A DNA stretch of 64,000 bases, from positions 2,542,001 through 2,606,000 of the forward strand of contig NZ_BAAAWO010000001.1 in the NCBI RefSeq assembly GCF_039535115.1, in the 5' to 3' direction. Below, one piece after another: positions 35,454-44,312 of this stretch; positions within the stretch are counted from its first letter, which is position 1; each line of letters opens with the position of its first letter. The notes under the pieces were generated by a model. The model was given only the letters and a program-made list of their open reading frames with translations, searched no databases and had not been told where the DNA came from. Position numbers and translations under genes: made by a program. This stretch comes from Paeniglutamicibacter sulfureus. GTDB taxonomy: Bacteria > Actinomycetota > Actinomycetes > Actinomycetales > Micrococcaceae.

Positions 35454-36150
35454 TCTGCTCCTACTCCATGGACGCAAAGAGAACCGGCGGGCCGCCGCCC
35501 CTCATAACAACCGTAGCCTTGCCATTCCGGCGTGGCCATCCCCCTTCCTTACCGGAATGCGAGAACCAAACGAAGACGTTCACCTTTCACCCCGGTCATC
35601 CTCGGTCCAGGCGACGGCATTCCCGCCAGTTCCCCCAGCACGTCCATGCTTGCCCATTGGGTTCCTGACCTCGGCGTTGCCCTGGTCCAGCCAGATCCAC
35701 CTCAGGCTCGGGCGCGGGCGGACGCTTGATATCCGGCTGCATAAAAGTGTAGAGACCCGTACGTTGAAGCCTTCAGAACCCGAAGGGCCACAAGGTGCCC
35801 ATCCATTGAGGTGCTGTGCCGCCGGAAGCGATCTTCAGGTCATAAGGTGGTGTGATTTACGGGGGCAGCGTTCTTCCCCCGGTGGTCTCGGCGATTGCCG
35901 TTTCTCACGCAAGCTATCGTAAAATGGATCGAACCCAGCCTGGGCAACGGGACTCAGGGGCATCGGTGTCGGACTGACTCACTATTTTCGATCTTGCCGG
36001 TGTTGCGATGTTTCCGGCTACAACACCGGACCGGGCGGCTCTGGGCACATATCGGCACCGGGGCATGCGACCCAATGGCATAGTCCGAACTGTTTGCCAG
36101 AGTGTTGCATATGAGCTTGTCCGAAACACTTTCAGGGAAGGAAGCCCGCC
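35454..36150. other. Gene-free stretch before the second copper module
   Basis: About 700 bp with no convincing frame. TATCGTAAAATGG near 35916 recalls the sequence before the paralogous DUF6153-like gene and may mark its promoter. Nothing else recognised. Confidence 0.45.
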
Positions 36151-36600
36151 ATGATAAAAAACCGAGCATTCTTGCCGTTGGTGTTTCGTCCTGCTTTTAT
36201 TCTGATCGCACTGTTCCTTGGCCTACTCGGGATGCACGTTGTTGGTGTGGATCACCATGTTTCGCATGCGACTCATAATCCCCCGGTCGGAGTTATCGGT
36301 CAGGAAGCCATCCTGGATTCCGCTCATGGCCCGGACCTATTCTCAGTACTGACTCAGCACGCCCCTGCCGACGATACCCCTGCTTCGTTTGCGGGGGATT
36401 CGGTTGGCGGTGTGGAGTCAGCCTTGATCGGCATATGTGTTCTTGCCCTATCCATCGGCGGACTTTTTTTCCATCGTGTTTCGAGGGCATGCCGATCCGT
36501 ACCGGGTTGGGGATTGCCTGCCCCGCCTGTTTTCTGGATTCCCCGGGTTCATGCACACACAACGCCTTCGCTAATTCAGCTATCGATCAGTCGCACGTAA
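36151..36600 (+). CDS. DUF6153-like small membrane protein, copy 2
   Basis: A 149-residue paralogue of the protein at 21756, with the same length, the same helix signature (LFLGLLGMHVVGVDHH), a second helix (LIGICVLALSIGGLFFH) and tail (PSLIQLSISRT). It heads the duplicated module and is preceded by GGAAG. Confidence 0.78.
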   Translation: MIKNRAFLPLVFRPAFILIALFLGLLGMHVVGVDHHVSHATHNPPVGVIGQEAILDSAHGPDLFSVLTQHAPADDTPASFAGDSVGGVESALIGICVLALSIGGLFFHRVSRACRSVPGWGLPAPPVFWIPRVHAHTTPSLIQLSISRT

Positions 36601-37098
36601 AGCAGTGGTGAGGCCTCGAGGCCAACCATCTTTTGTCGTGCCCTTTTTCGATGGCTATGCGGGATCATGAGCAAGGCTCCTGTCCGCAATGGATACAATC
36701 CAGGGATCACAGTGTTTCACGGTCCCCGCTGCCCTTTTGCCGCGTTGTCGAATCGGGCGTACCACCCTGTCAGTCGGCAGCCACCCTCACGGCACCATTC
36801 CTTGTTCCGTGCCCGGCATCGAGCACCTGGACCGCGTGGACCATAACTCGGCAAACCCCTTTCCTGTGGCCTGGCATCACCTTGGCGAAGCGAACATCGC
36901 TCAGCTGGGGATCCCCCGCCACAATGCAGAGCTGTCGGCCATAGAAGAACTACTTCTGGTCGGCCAATAAGATCTGCCTGCCGACTGACATGTTCCGTCC
37001 ACGGCACGCTGCCATCATCCACGAATTTTGAGTGGGCTGCGGCACCTCCGAAGCCCACTCCAGCAGGCCCGTTCCTGCTCCGTTATCCCTGGAGAACC
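36601..37098. other. Leader stretch, module copy 2
   Basis: No gene seen. A hairpin around GGCCTCGAGGCC followed by TCTTTTG at about 36605-36634 may terminate transcription of the DUF6153-like gene. The rest corresponds to 22206-22658 but has diverged strongly. Confidence 0.45.
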
Positions 37099-37971
37099 AT
37101 GTCTTCCACCCTGCCCATATTTTCTCGTTCCCGAAAGTGGACTGCGATGTCCATTGCCTTACTCGCCACCTTGGGGCTTGCCGCGTGCGGCGAGACCCAG
37201 AAGTCGAATGCAGACGAACAACCACCGGCCAATCCGTATGGCCATATCCATGCCATCAGCGTCGAAGAATCAACCCAACGGGTCCTGCTCGCAACCCACA
37301 ACGGCCTCTTCGACGCCACAGAAACCGTTCCACGACCGGTCGGCCCACCGATCGACCTGATGGGATTCACCATCTCATCAGACGGAACCTTCTATGCTTC
37401 CGGGCATCCAGGGCCGAGCGTGGATTTGCCCAACCCCCTTGGCCTGATGAAATCGACCGATGGCGGGGAATCCTGGATACCCCTCTCGCGGCAGGGTGAA
37501 TCCGATTTCCATGCCATGACGGCGACGAGTGACCAGTTGGTCGGATTCGACGGGATTCTTCGATCGACGGTGGACGGCAAGGAATGGTCGGACGTCGGGC
37601 CGATGTCACCTTCCCCGTATGCGTTGGCGGGAAGCCCCGACGACACGGTGGTTCTGGCCACCACCGAGGAAGGTGTGTGGCGATCCATCGATGGCGGACG
37701 AACCTGGTCGGCTCCGGGTGGCGGACCGCAACTCCTCACCGCCGCATTTGCGGATCAGAAGACCGCCGTTGGTATCTCACCGGAAGGAAGCGTGTATCTC
37801 AGCGACGATGCCGGTCTTTCCTGGCAAAGAACCGACGCCGAGGTAGACCAAACGTCGGCCATTGGGGCCACCAGTGACGCAGATGGGCGCCTCTCCATCT
37901 GGATGGCCATGGAACGTGGCCTGGTCAAGTTCGCATACGACGGCATCACTCTTACCGAGGAAACCCGATGA
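37099..37971 (+). CDS. Beta-propeller (BNR/F510_1955-type) lipoprotein, copy 2
   Basis: A 290-residue paralogue of the protein at 22659, with identical length, lipobox LGLAACGE, and Asp-box repeats (STDGGESWIP, SIDGGRTWSA, SDDAGLSWQR). The two are very similar over most of their length, including at DNA level. GGAGAACC precedes the ATG. It overlaps the next gene by ATGA. Confidence 0.85.
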   Translation: MSSTLPIFSRSRKWTAMSIALLATLGLAACGETQKSNADEQPPANPYGHIHAISVEESTQRVLLATHNGLFDATETVPRPVGPPIDLMGFTISSDGTFYASGHPGPSVDLPNPLGLMKSTDGGESWIPLSRQGESDFHAMTATSDQLVGFDGILRSTVDGKEWSDVGPMSPSPYALAGSPDDTVVLATTEEGVWRSIDGGRTWSAPGGGPQLLTAAFADQKTAVGISPEGSVYLSDDAGLSWQRTDAEVDQTSAIGATSDADGRLSIWMAMERGLVKFAYDGITLTEETR

Positions 37972-38777
37972 GCCAGATTTTCCCGATGTTCCCCAGCGCG
38001 CGATCCATGGTGATCGTCAGGGATGCCACGGATCAAGACCTGCGATTAATGGCTTCTGACATGATCCGATATTTGCCTGACGGGCTGTTCCCACGCCTGG
38101 GACAACGCTTCGTCAAGCGGTGGATGAGTACCTTTCTCACCCAACAACAGGGGGTTGCCCTTGTCGCTGTAACGAACGATGTCGCGCAGCAACAAGTTGG
38201 TTTCCTGATTGGTTCAACCCACCAAGTCCGTCACGTCGCGGATGTTCTCAACAACCACAAGTGGAGTCTCCTGCTCTCGGGAACTGCAGCGCTTTCCATC
38301 CGGCCGCGGGTGCTTCTGCACTTCCTGCGCACCCGGGCCCGCCCGTACCTGCGTCGCATAGCGGGACGCACGTCCAGCCCAAGTGCCACTGCCACCAAGT
38401 CCGAGCCGGCAACGGCGGTCATTACCTCGCTCGTGGTGCTGCCAACGGTGCGGGGCGGGGGTGTGGGAAGTCTTCTGGTGGATGAATTCCTCGCGCAGGC
38501 CCAACGAGAAGGTTCGTTCCGGGCAGAACTGGTAACCACGGCCGGGGCTGCTGGGGCAGGAGTCTTCTACGAAAAGATCGGCTGGGTCTGCGCTGAGGAG
38601 CGGTATTCCAAGGACGGCACACAGATTCAAACCTATCGCCATCCCCTGACGGAGACGGAGGTGGGCGACAAAGTGGCGTGCCTGCAGTCCGATATCCAAC
38701 GACACCTGACCAAGAGCATCGCCTCTTCCCAGGAATCCGAATTCAAGGACAGGGAAGGCCTGCTCTCCACCCTGTAG
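37968..38777 (+). CDS. GNAT-family acetyltransferase, copy 2, fused to a DUF305 tail
   Basis: A 269-residue protein. Residues 1 to about 226 parallel the GNAT at 23528 (VITSLVVLPTVRGGGVGSLLVDEF, GAGVFYEKIGW). The extra 42 residues (TETEV...SIASSQESEFKDREGLLSTL) are clearly related to the C-terminal end of the DUF305 protein at 27800 (AETEV...DIVSSQEAEIKDMQDLLATL). The fusion is explained by deletion of the pump, DUF6153-like gene and most of the DUF305 gene from a second copy of the operon. Whether the tail matters for function is unknown. Confidence 0.85.
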   Translation: MSQIFPMFPSARSMVIVRDATDQDLRLMASDMIRYLPDGLFPRLGQRFVKRWMSTFLTQQQGVALVAVTNDVAQQQVGFLIGSTHQVRHVADVLNNHKWSLLLSGTAALSIRPRVLLHFLRTRARPYLRRIAGRTSSPSATATKSEPATAVITSLVVLPTVRGGGVGSLLVDEFLAQAQREGSFRAELVTTAGAAGAGVFYEKIGWVCAEERYSKDGTQIQTYRHPLTETEVGDKVACLQSDIQRHLTKSIASSQESEFKDREGLLSTL

Positions 38778-38798
38778 CGAGTCCTGACCCTTTTTGTG

Positions 38799-38830
38799 GT
38801 GGTGGATCCGCGGAAATGCGGATCCACCAC
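38799..38830 (+). terminator. Hairpin after the GNAT-DUF305 fusion
   Basis: GTGGTGGATCCGC, 6-nt loop, GCGGATCCACCAC. Its position and outer stem match the hairpin after the intact DUF305 gene, while the inner stem differs by paired changes. Confidence 0.78.
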
Positions 38831-38922
38831 CGACCACATTTCTTCCCTGTTCGCTATGGCCCGACATGTTCCCGCATCTCCCCATACCGCGCTCATTCAA
38901 TCAGTCTGGAGCTGAACCTTTT

Positions 38923-40275
38923 ATGGGTGGACACCACCACGCCGACGTACTCGTTGACCCGGCCCGGCGCCGACGCGCCAACCTCATCCTGTGGATCCTT
39001 CTCGCCCCGGTGGGGGTGCTGGCGTTCGTGGCGACCATCGTGCTCTGGCCCAGCGGCGGCATCACCAAGTCCCCGCTCAACGATGTCTTTGATACCGCAA
39101 GCGGGGTGGAGCTTTCCACCGGAACCGTCACCCGGACGGTCAATGAAACCTGTCCCTCCACCCAGGGGATGGAGGGGACCGGCGGCCAGGAACTGTTGTG
39201 CGAGATTTCCTATGTCACTCCCGAGGCGGGCGGTGCCTCCTTCGCCCTGGAAGTTCCGCCGGAAACCACCCAGTCCCGGCCCTTGGTGGCAGGGGACAAG
39301 ATCAAGTACCTCGACCTCTCGCACACCACCGATACCTCGGCGCCCTACGTCTTCGTTGACTTCGTTCGTTCGACCCCGCTTGCCCTGCTGGGCATCGCCT
39401 ATGCGGTGGTGGTGTGCTGGGTTGCGCGGTGGCGCGGGCTGCGTGCCTTGGCCGGGCTCGCCGGCGGGCTGTTCTTCATCGTCGGATTCATGATCCCGGC
39501 GCTGCTGGAGGGCAAGTCACCCATGCTGGTTGGGCTAACCACGTCAACCATCGTCATGTTTGCCGCGCTGTATTTTGCCCACGGATTCTCGGCCAGGACC
39601 TCCACTGCACTGTTGGGGACGCTGTTCGGGTTGGGTGTTACCGCGGCCATAGCCGTTTGGGCCACCGATGCGGCGGCCCTGACCGGGGCCACCGAGGACT
39701 CGGCCATGACGCTGAGCACGGTGGTGCCCGAACTCAGCCTCTCCGGCTTGCTGCTGTGCGGCCTGCTCATCGCCGGCATGGGCGTGCTCAACGATGTGAC
39801 CATCACCCAGTCCTCCGCGGTCTGGGAGCTGGCGGAAATCGCGCCGCATTCCACTGCCCGGCAGCTTTTCACCTCGGGGATGCGCATCGGCCGGGACCAC
39901 ATCGCCTCGACCGTCTACACCATTGCCTTCGCCTACGCCGGCGCGGCACTGCCGATCCTGGTGTTGGTGAGCTTGTACGACCGACCCCTGATGGACACCC
40001 TCACCACCGGCCAAATGGCCGAGGAGGTCATTCGAATCCTGGTGGGTTCCATCGGGTTGGTATTGGCCATCCCGGTGACCACTGCCATCGCGGTGGCAGT
40101 GGTCAAGGCCACGGGGTCGGGTGCCAAGGCCACGGAAAACGGCTCCATAGCCAGCCAAAGTGGTTCCAGGCTGTCGGGTCGACGCGCCCTGCAGCCGGAC
40201 GCGGTGGAGCAAATCCATGCTGCGGACTGGACTCCTGAAATGGCCGTTTCCGCAAGACGCCATGATCCCACTTAA
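38923..40275 (+). CDS. YibE/F family membrane protein
   Basis: A 450-residue protein starting MGGHHHADVL at 38923, with an N-terminal transmembrane helix, an extracytoplasmic beta domain with a CxxC-spaced Cys pair region (residues 60-150), then six to seven helices of the YibE/F family (LLIAGMGVLNDVTITQSSAVWEL is diagnostic). Its function is unproven; it is often near metal transport genes. Here it lies between the copper module and a truncated zinc-binding protein gene. Confidence 0.85.
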   Translation: MGGHHHADVLVDPARRRRANLILWILLAPVGVLAFVATIVLWPSGGITKSPLNDVFDTASGVELSTGTVTRTVNETCPSTQGMEGTGGQELLCEISYVTPEAGGASFALEVPPETTQSRPLVAGDKIKYLDLSHTTDTSAPYVFVDFVRSTPLALLGIAYAVVVCWVARWRGLRALAGLAGGLFFIVGFMIPALLEGKSPMLVGLTTSTIVMFAALYFAHGFSARTSTALLGTLFGLGVTAAIAVWATDAAALTGATEDSAMTLSTVVPELSLSGLLLCGLLIAGMGVLNDVTITQSSAVWELAEIAPHSTARQLFTSGMRIGRDHIASTVYTIAFAYAGAALPILVLVSLYDRPLMDTLTTGQMAEEVIRILVGSIGLVLAIPVTTAIAVAVVKATGSGAKATENGSIASQSGSRLSGRRALQPDAVEQIHAADWTPEMAVSARRHDPT

Positions 40276-40312
40276 CGCTAATGATTCTTATTTACGTTAG
40301 AATGAGTGCTTG
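40276..40312 (+). promoter_or_regulatory. Possible Zur-type promoter region of znuA
   Basis: TAACG and CGTTA bracket an AT-rich segment with AATGATTCTTATTT, reminiscent of actinobacterial Zur boxes. It lies 40-75 bp before the znuA start. Confidence 0.35.
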
Positions 40313-40350
40313 AGCGTTCATACAACCGGCTCTCAAGGATCGCTTCACCC

Positions 40351-40965
40351 ATGAATCGTCGAACACTACGCCTCGTCCCCCTGGCCCCTGCCGGCACCCT
40401 TGCCCTGGCGGCCTGCGGCGGAAATGCTTCAGGCCAGGATTCCGCAGCCGAGCAGGACCAAGTTCAAGTGGTCACCAGCACCACCGTCTACGCCGACCTG
40501 GTCAGCCGGATCGGCGGAGACCTGGTGGAGGCAAACCCGGTCATCAACTCGGTGTCGCAAGATCCGCACTCCTACGAGGCGACCTCGCGCGACAAGCTCG
40601 CACTTTCCAAGGCCCAGCTGGTGGTGGCCAACGGCGGCGGATACGACACTGGTGATGGCAACTGCGGCGGATACGACGTCTTCATGGATGTGCTGGCCAA
40701 GGACCTCAAGCCGTCCGAATCCACGGTCATCAACGCCGTCGACACCTCGCCGGTCGCGGACGACGGTGCAGTGGTCGACGAAGACCATGCGGAGGATTCC
40801 GCCGTGAAGGACGAGCACGCGGAGCACGGCGACGCTTCCTGCAACGAGCACGTTTGGTACGACGTCGAATCAATGCGCCTGCTCACCGAAGAGATCTCCC
40901 AGAGGCTGGCGGAACTGAGGCCCGAGGCCGCCACGACCTTCACGGGGCGGCTTGTGAAAAAGTGA
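40351..40965 (+). pseudogene. znuA: Zinc ABC transporter substrate-binding protein ZnuA, 3'-truncated
   Basis: The remaining 204 codons cover the signal peptide with lipobox LALAACGG, VVTSTTVYADLVSRIGG, the first ligand region QDPHSYEAT, an acidic His-rich loop (DEDHAEDSAVKDEHAEHGD) and NEHVWYDVESM. Family members are about 300 residues. The C-terminal lobe, including its zinc ligands, is missing because the frame runs into a Tn3-family terminal repeat at 40944 and stops at 40965. Confidence 0.85.
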
Positions 40966-40981
40966 AATATCCGACGCTAAG
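40944..40981. mobile_element. Tn3-family 38-bp terminal inverted repeat (left)
   Basis: Exactly 38 bp, beginning GGGGCGGCTTGTGAAAAAGT and ending ACGCTAAG, the inner sequence typical of Tn3-family ends. It interrupts znuA. A related sequence in the opposite orientation is at 51379-51416. Confidence 0.8.
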
Positions 40982-41102
40982 GTCTTGCCGGGCGCCGCAG
41001 TGGCCGGTATCTGTCGAGCTTGATGTAGTTCGTGTGGTGCCAGTAGTACGATCGTGACTTGGCTGGAAGTAGCCCGCTGCGGCGTTTGTCCGTGGCCGTG
41101 TC
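40977..41102 (-). pseudogene. tnpA: Remnant of a Tn3-family transposase C-terminus
   Basis: On the minus strand a short frame ends in RSYYWHHTNYIKLDRYRP... with its TAG stop inside the terminal repeat, as in Tn3-family tnpA genes. Only about 40 codons remain before pstS begins. The assignment rests on position and the repeat, not on a recognised motif. Confidence 0.4.
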
Positions 41103-41105
41103 AAC

Positions 41106-42260
41106 TCAAGGGCGAAGGGAAATCGAATCGATGGCCTGTCGGGCTTCCCGCGCGAGGCTGTCGGGCATGGGTGCGCTCTTGGCCGAATCGGAGGCAACCT
41201 GTTGCCCCTCGTCGCTGACGACGTAGTACCCGAAGGTCTTGACCAGGTCCAGGGTCGTGGGGTCGGTGTAGCCGCTGCAGACGATGAAGTAGGAGACGAG
41301 CACCAGCGGGTAGGCCCCGGGTTCGGTGGTGGTTCTGTCCAGCTCCAGGGCGATGTCGTTTTCGTGCCGTCCCTCCACACGCTTCGAGGCACCCACCGCG
41401 ATGGACGCAGCTTCGCCACTGACCTCTACGAAGGAATCCCCCACCCGGAGTTTGCCCTTGCCCAGGGTCTGGTCCACCAGGGAATCATCCGCATAGGTCA
41501 GGGCGCCGGGTGTGCGGGCAACGGTTGTCACGACCCCGGAGTTGCCTTGGGCTTGTTCGGTGGCCAGGCCCGTGGGCCAGCTGCCGTCGGGTTCGTGGGG
41601 CCACTGTTCGGGGGCGGCGGCATGCAGGTATTCGGTGAAGTTCTCGGTCGTTCCCGAATCATCGGATCGTGCGACCTCCGTCATCGGTATATCCGGCAGG
41701 GCCACGTCCGGGTTCAGGGCCTTGATGGCCGGATCCTGCCAACTGGTGATGTTGCCGGCAAAGATCCCGGCAATCGTCTGCGCGTCGAAGTTCAGTTCCT
41801 TGATGCCGGGGAGGTTGAAGGCGATGCTGATCGGCGAGATGTAGGCGGGGATGTTGATTGCTCCTTGCGGGCCGCACGCCTCTTGGGACTTGGCGACTTC
41901 CTCTTCCTTCAGGAAGGCATCGGACCCGGCGAATTGCGTGGCTCCGGCCAGCAGGCCCGCACGTCCTGCCCCGGAACCCACGGAGGCGTATTGCACTTGG
42001 ACGCGTGGATGCAGGAAGGCGAACCCGTTGGTCCAGGCATTCATGGCCGAGTTCTGCGCCGTCGACCCGCCTCCGGTGAGGGTTCCACTCATGGTTGACG
42101 GGTTCCGTTGCGCGGCTTCCTTCTGTGCCTCCCCCAGGGGGTAGTCGGAACCGCAGCCGGCCAGCAGCAACGTCAATCCAAGCACCGAGGCGATCGAACC
42201 CATGCGGATACCTGAGCGGGCGCGCTTCGGGGCAAGGGAATGGTGCGGGCCACCATGCAT
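41106..42260 (-). CDS. pstS: Phosphate-binding lipoprotein PstS-like
   Basis: A 384-residue lipoprotein (LLLAGCGSD) of the PstS family. It has SGTLTGGGSTAQNSAMNAW near the mature N-terminus, GSGAGRAGLLAG and RSDDSGTTENF, all phosphate-pocket segments. The partner genes pstCAB are absent. PstS-like genes are commonly found in arsenic operons, where they may favour phosphate over arsenate or bind arsenate. The start is preceded by AGGAG. Confidence 0.88.
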   Translation of the reverse strand: MHGGPHHSLAPKRARSGIRMGSIASVLGLTLLLAGCGSDYPLGEAQKEAAQRNPSTMSGTLTGGGSTAQNSAMNAWTNGFAFLHPRVQVQYASVGSGAGRAGLLAGATQFAGSDAFLKEEEVAKSQEACGPQGAINIPAYISPISIAFNLPGIKELNFDAQTIAGIFAGNITSWQDPAIKALNPDVALPDIPMTEVARSDDSGTTENFTEYLHAAAPEQWPHEPDGSWPTGLATEQAQGNSGVVTTVARTPGALTYADDSLVDQTLGKGKLRVGDSFVEVSGEAASIAVGASKRVEGRHENDIALELDRTTTEPGAYPLVLVSYFIVCSGYTDPTTLDLVKTFGYYVVSDEGQQVASDSAKSAPMPDSLAREARQAIDSISLRP

Positions 42261-42395
42261 GGCGTACTCCTGGGAATGAGAGGTGGTGGGTACAGCGGTA
42301 AGCGGCTTCCCTGGACGAGGTGGTGGGTAGCCGTGTGGTGCGCGGCCACGGGGGTCCCGTCGGGCGGGACCCCCGTGTTCTTGAGCGCGTGTTCT

Positions 42396-43871
42396 TTAGC
42401 GCGAGGCCGGCTCGCCCAGCAGTTCGGCGTGGCCGTGCAGGGTTCCGGTGACGAATCCGATGGTGACCGGCTGCGGACCGCAGCAGGCATCGGCTGCCGG
42501 TTCAGGAGTGCTGCAGCAAGAATCTGCTGCGGGTTCCGTTGTGCCGCAGGCGGCCGCCGGTTCGCCCACGGCAGGGGCGTCGCAGGAACCGCCCAGGTCG
42601 GTGGAGCAGACCCCGGTTTCCGGTAGTTCCAGTTCGACCAGGTCTGCTGCCGCGCGGTCCCCGGCCAGGGACGCGGCGATGGAGCGGACCTGCTCGTAGC
42701 CGGTGGCCATGAGGAACGTCGGGGCCCGGCCGTAGCTCTTCATCCCCACGATGTAGAAGTCGGTTTCCGGGTGGGCGAGGACCCGTTCGCCGTGGGCGGT
42801 GACGGTGCCGCAGCTGTGGAACTCCGGATCGATCAGTGGGCCCAGGGCGCTGGGTGCTTCGACGATCGCATCCAGGTCCAGGCGCAGCTCGGAGAGCATG
42901 GCCAGGTCCGGGCGGAAGCCGGTGGCCGGAACCAGGAGGTCAATCACGAGGTTGCGTCCGTCGGAGAGGTTCACCGTCAAGCGCTCGTCCGATTCCAGGG
43001 AGGTGACGGAGAGGTTTTCCAGGATGGTGATGTCGCCGTTTTCGACGAAGCGGCGCAGGGACGTGCCCAGCTGCCCGCGGGCCGGCAATTCGTCCGCCGC
43101 CCCGCCGCCGTAGAGCTTGACCGGGTTGGCTACCCCGCGCAGGCCCCAGAGGATGGTGGTGTCGGGGTGTTGTTGGCGCAACCGACCCAGGCTGATCAGC
43201 GTGTTGGCCGCGGAGTGTCCGGCGCCCAGGACCAGGATGGTCTTCCCGGCGAAGGCTTCCTTGTCCGTTCCCAGCGGATCGGGAAGCGGGGAGGTGATGA
43301 AGCCTGCGCTTCGGGCTTGGGTTTCGCCGATGGCCTCGATGCCGGAGCGGCCCACCGGATTGGAGGTGTTCCAGGTTCCGGAGGCGTCGATGACGGCCCG
43401 GCCCAGCAGATCCTCGGTGCCCGTTGCGGTTTGGGTGCGCACCAGGAAAAGGGCATCTTCGCGGCCATTGGTGCGTGTCTTGTCCACGCTCTTGCCGTCG
43501 GCCTGGATGCGGGTGACGTGGGTGACGCGGTGGCCGTAGCTGATGTTCGGGGCCAATGCCGGGTGTGCGGCCAGCGGTTCGAGGTATTCGCTGACCATGT
43601 CCGCACCGCTGGGCAGGCGGGTTTCGCGGGGGGCTTCCCAGTCACCGGCGTAGGTGTCCGTCGGGGTTTCCAGCAGGCGGCGGGAGGCGGCGTCGATGTT
43701 GTATTTCCAGGTGGAGAAGAGCTTGATGTGGCCCCAAGCGGTCATGGCGGCCCCGGCGCTGGTTCCGGCTTCGAGGATGCGGACATCCTGGTGGCGTTCG
43801 TTCAGGTGTGCCGCGGCGGCCAGCCCGATGGGACCGGCGCCGATGACGATCACGGGGTAATTCTGGTTCAT
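42396..43871 (-). CDS. FAD/NAD(P)-dependent flavoprotein monooxygenase (ArsO-like), Cys-rich tail
   Basis: A 491-residue flavoprotein with two dinucleotide-binding motifs: GAGPIGLAAAAHL at the N-terminus and VLGAGHSAANTL near residue 215. ATGFRPDLA is near residue 315. The last 75 residues carry Cys pairs (SCCS, ACCG, single Cys in CSTDLGGSC), as expected for binding trivalent arsenic. It resembles flavin monooxygenases of ars operons, and position in this island supports that. The reaction is not established from sequence. Confidence 0.78.
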   Translation of the reverse strand: MNQNYPVIVIGAGPIGLAAAAHLNERHQDVRILEAGTSAGAAMTAWGHIKLFSTWKYNIDAASRRLLETPTDTYAGDWEAPRETRLPSGADMVSEYLEPLAAHPALAPNISYGHRVTHVTRIQADGKSVDKTRTNGREDALFLVRTQTATGTEDLLGRAVIDASGTWNTSNPVGRSGIEAIGETQARSAGFITSPLPDPLGTDKEAFAGKTILVLGAGHSAANTLISLGRLRQQHPDTTILWGLRGVANPVKLYGGGAADELPARGQLGTSLRRFVENGDITILENLSVTSLESDERLTVNLSDGRNLVIDLLVPATGFRPDLAMLSELRLDLDAIVEAPSALGPLIDPEFHSCGTVTAHGERVLAHPETDFYIVGMKSYGRAPTFLMATGYEQVRSIAASLAGDRAAADLVELELPETGVCSTDLGGSCDAPAVGEPAAACGTTEPAADSCCSTPEPAADACCGPQPVTIGFVTGTLHGHAELLGEPASR

Positions 43872-43895
43872 GCTCTTCTCCTCCTGGTATGGGTG

Positions 43896-44312
43896 CTACT
43901 TGGTGGCGGGCAGCAGTTCGGAGATGAGCGCCTCGATGCGTGCCCTGATGTCGTCGCGGATCGGGCGGACGGCCTCCACGCCCTGGCCCGCCGGGTCATC
44001 GAGCTTCCAGTCCTCGTAGCGCTTGCCCGGGAAGATCGGGCAGGTGTCCCCACAGCCCATGGTGATGACGACGTCGGATTCCTTCACGGCCTCGGTGGTG
44101 AGGATCTTGGGGGTTTCGCCAGCCATGTCGATGCCCACCTCGTTCATCGCGGCCACGGCTGCCGGGTTCACGGTGTCGGCCGGCTGCGAACCGGCGGAGC
44201 GGACCTCGATCTGCCCGGCGGACAAGTTGCTCAGGAAGGCTGCGGCCATTTGGGAGCGTCCGGCGTTGTGGACGCAGACGAACAGGACGGAAGGCTTGGT
44301 GGTGGTGTTCAT
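43896..44312 (-). CDS. arsC: Arsenate reductase ArsC (LMW-phosphatase fold, thioredoxin-type)
   Basis: A 138-residue protein. The P-loop is C13-VHNAG-R19 and the redox relay has Cys in MGCGDTCP (C87, C91). This matches arsenate reductases that use a Cys triad and thioredoxin; the thioredoxin reductase gene at 46.4 kb fits. It follows acr3 with a 4-bp overlap, so reduction and export are coupled. Confidence 0.93.
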   Translation of the reverse strand: MNTTTKPSVLFVCVHNAGRSQMAAAFLSNLSAGQIEVRSAGSQPADTVNPAAVAAMNEVGIDMAGETPKILTTEAVKESDVVITMGCGDTCPIFPGKRYEDWKLDDPAGQGVEAVRPIRDDIRARIEALISELLPATK

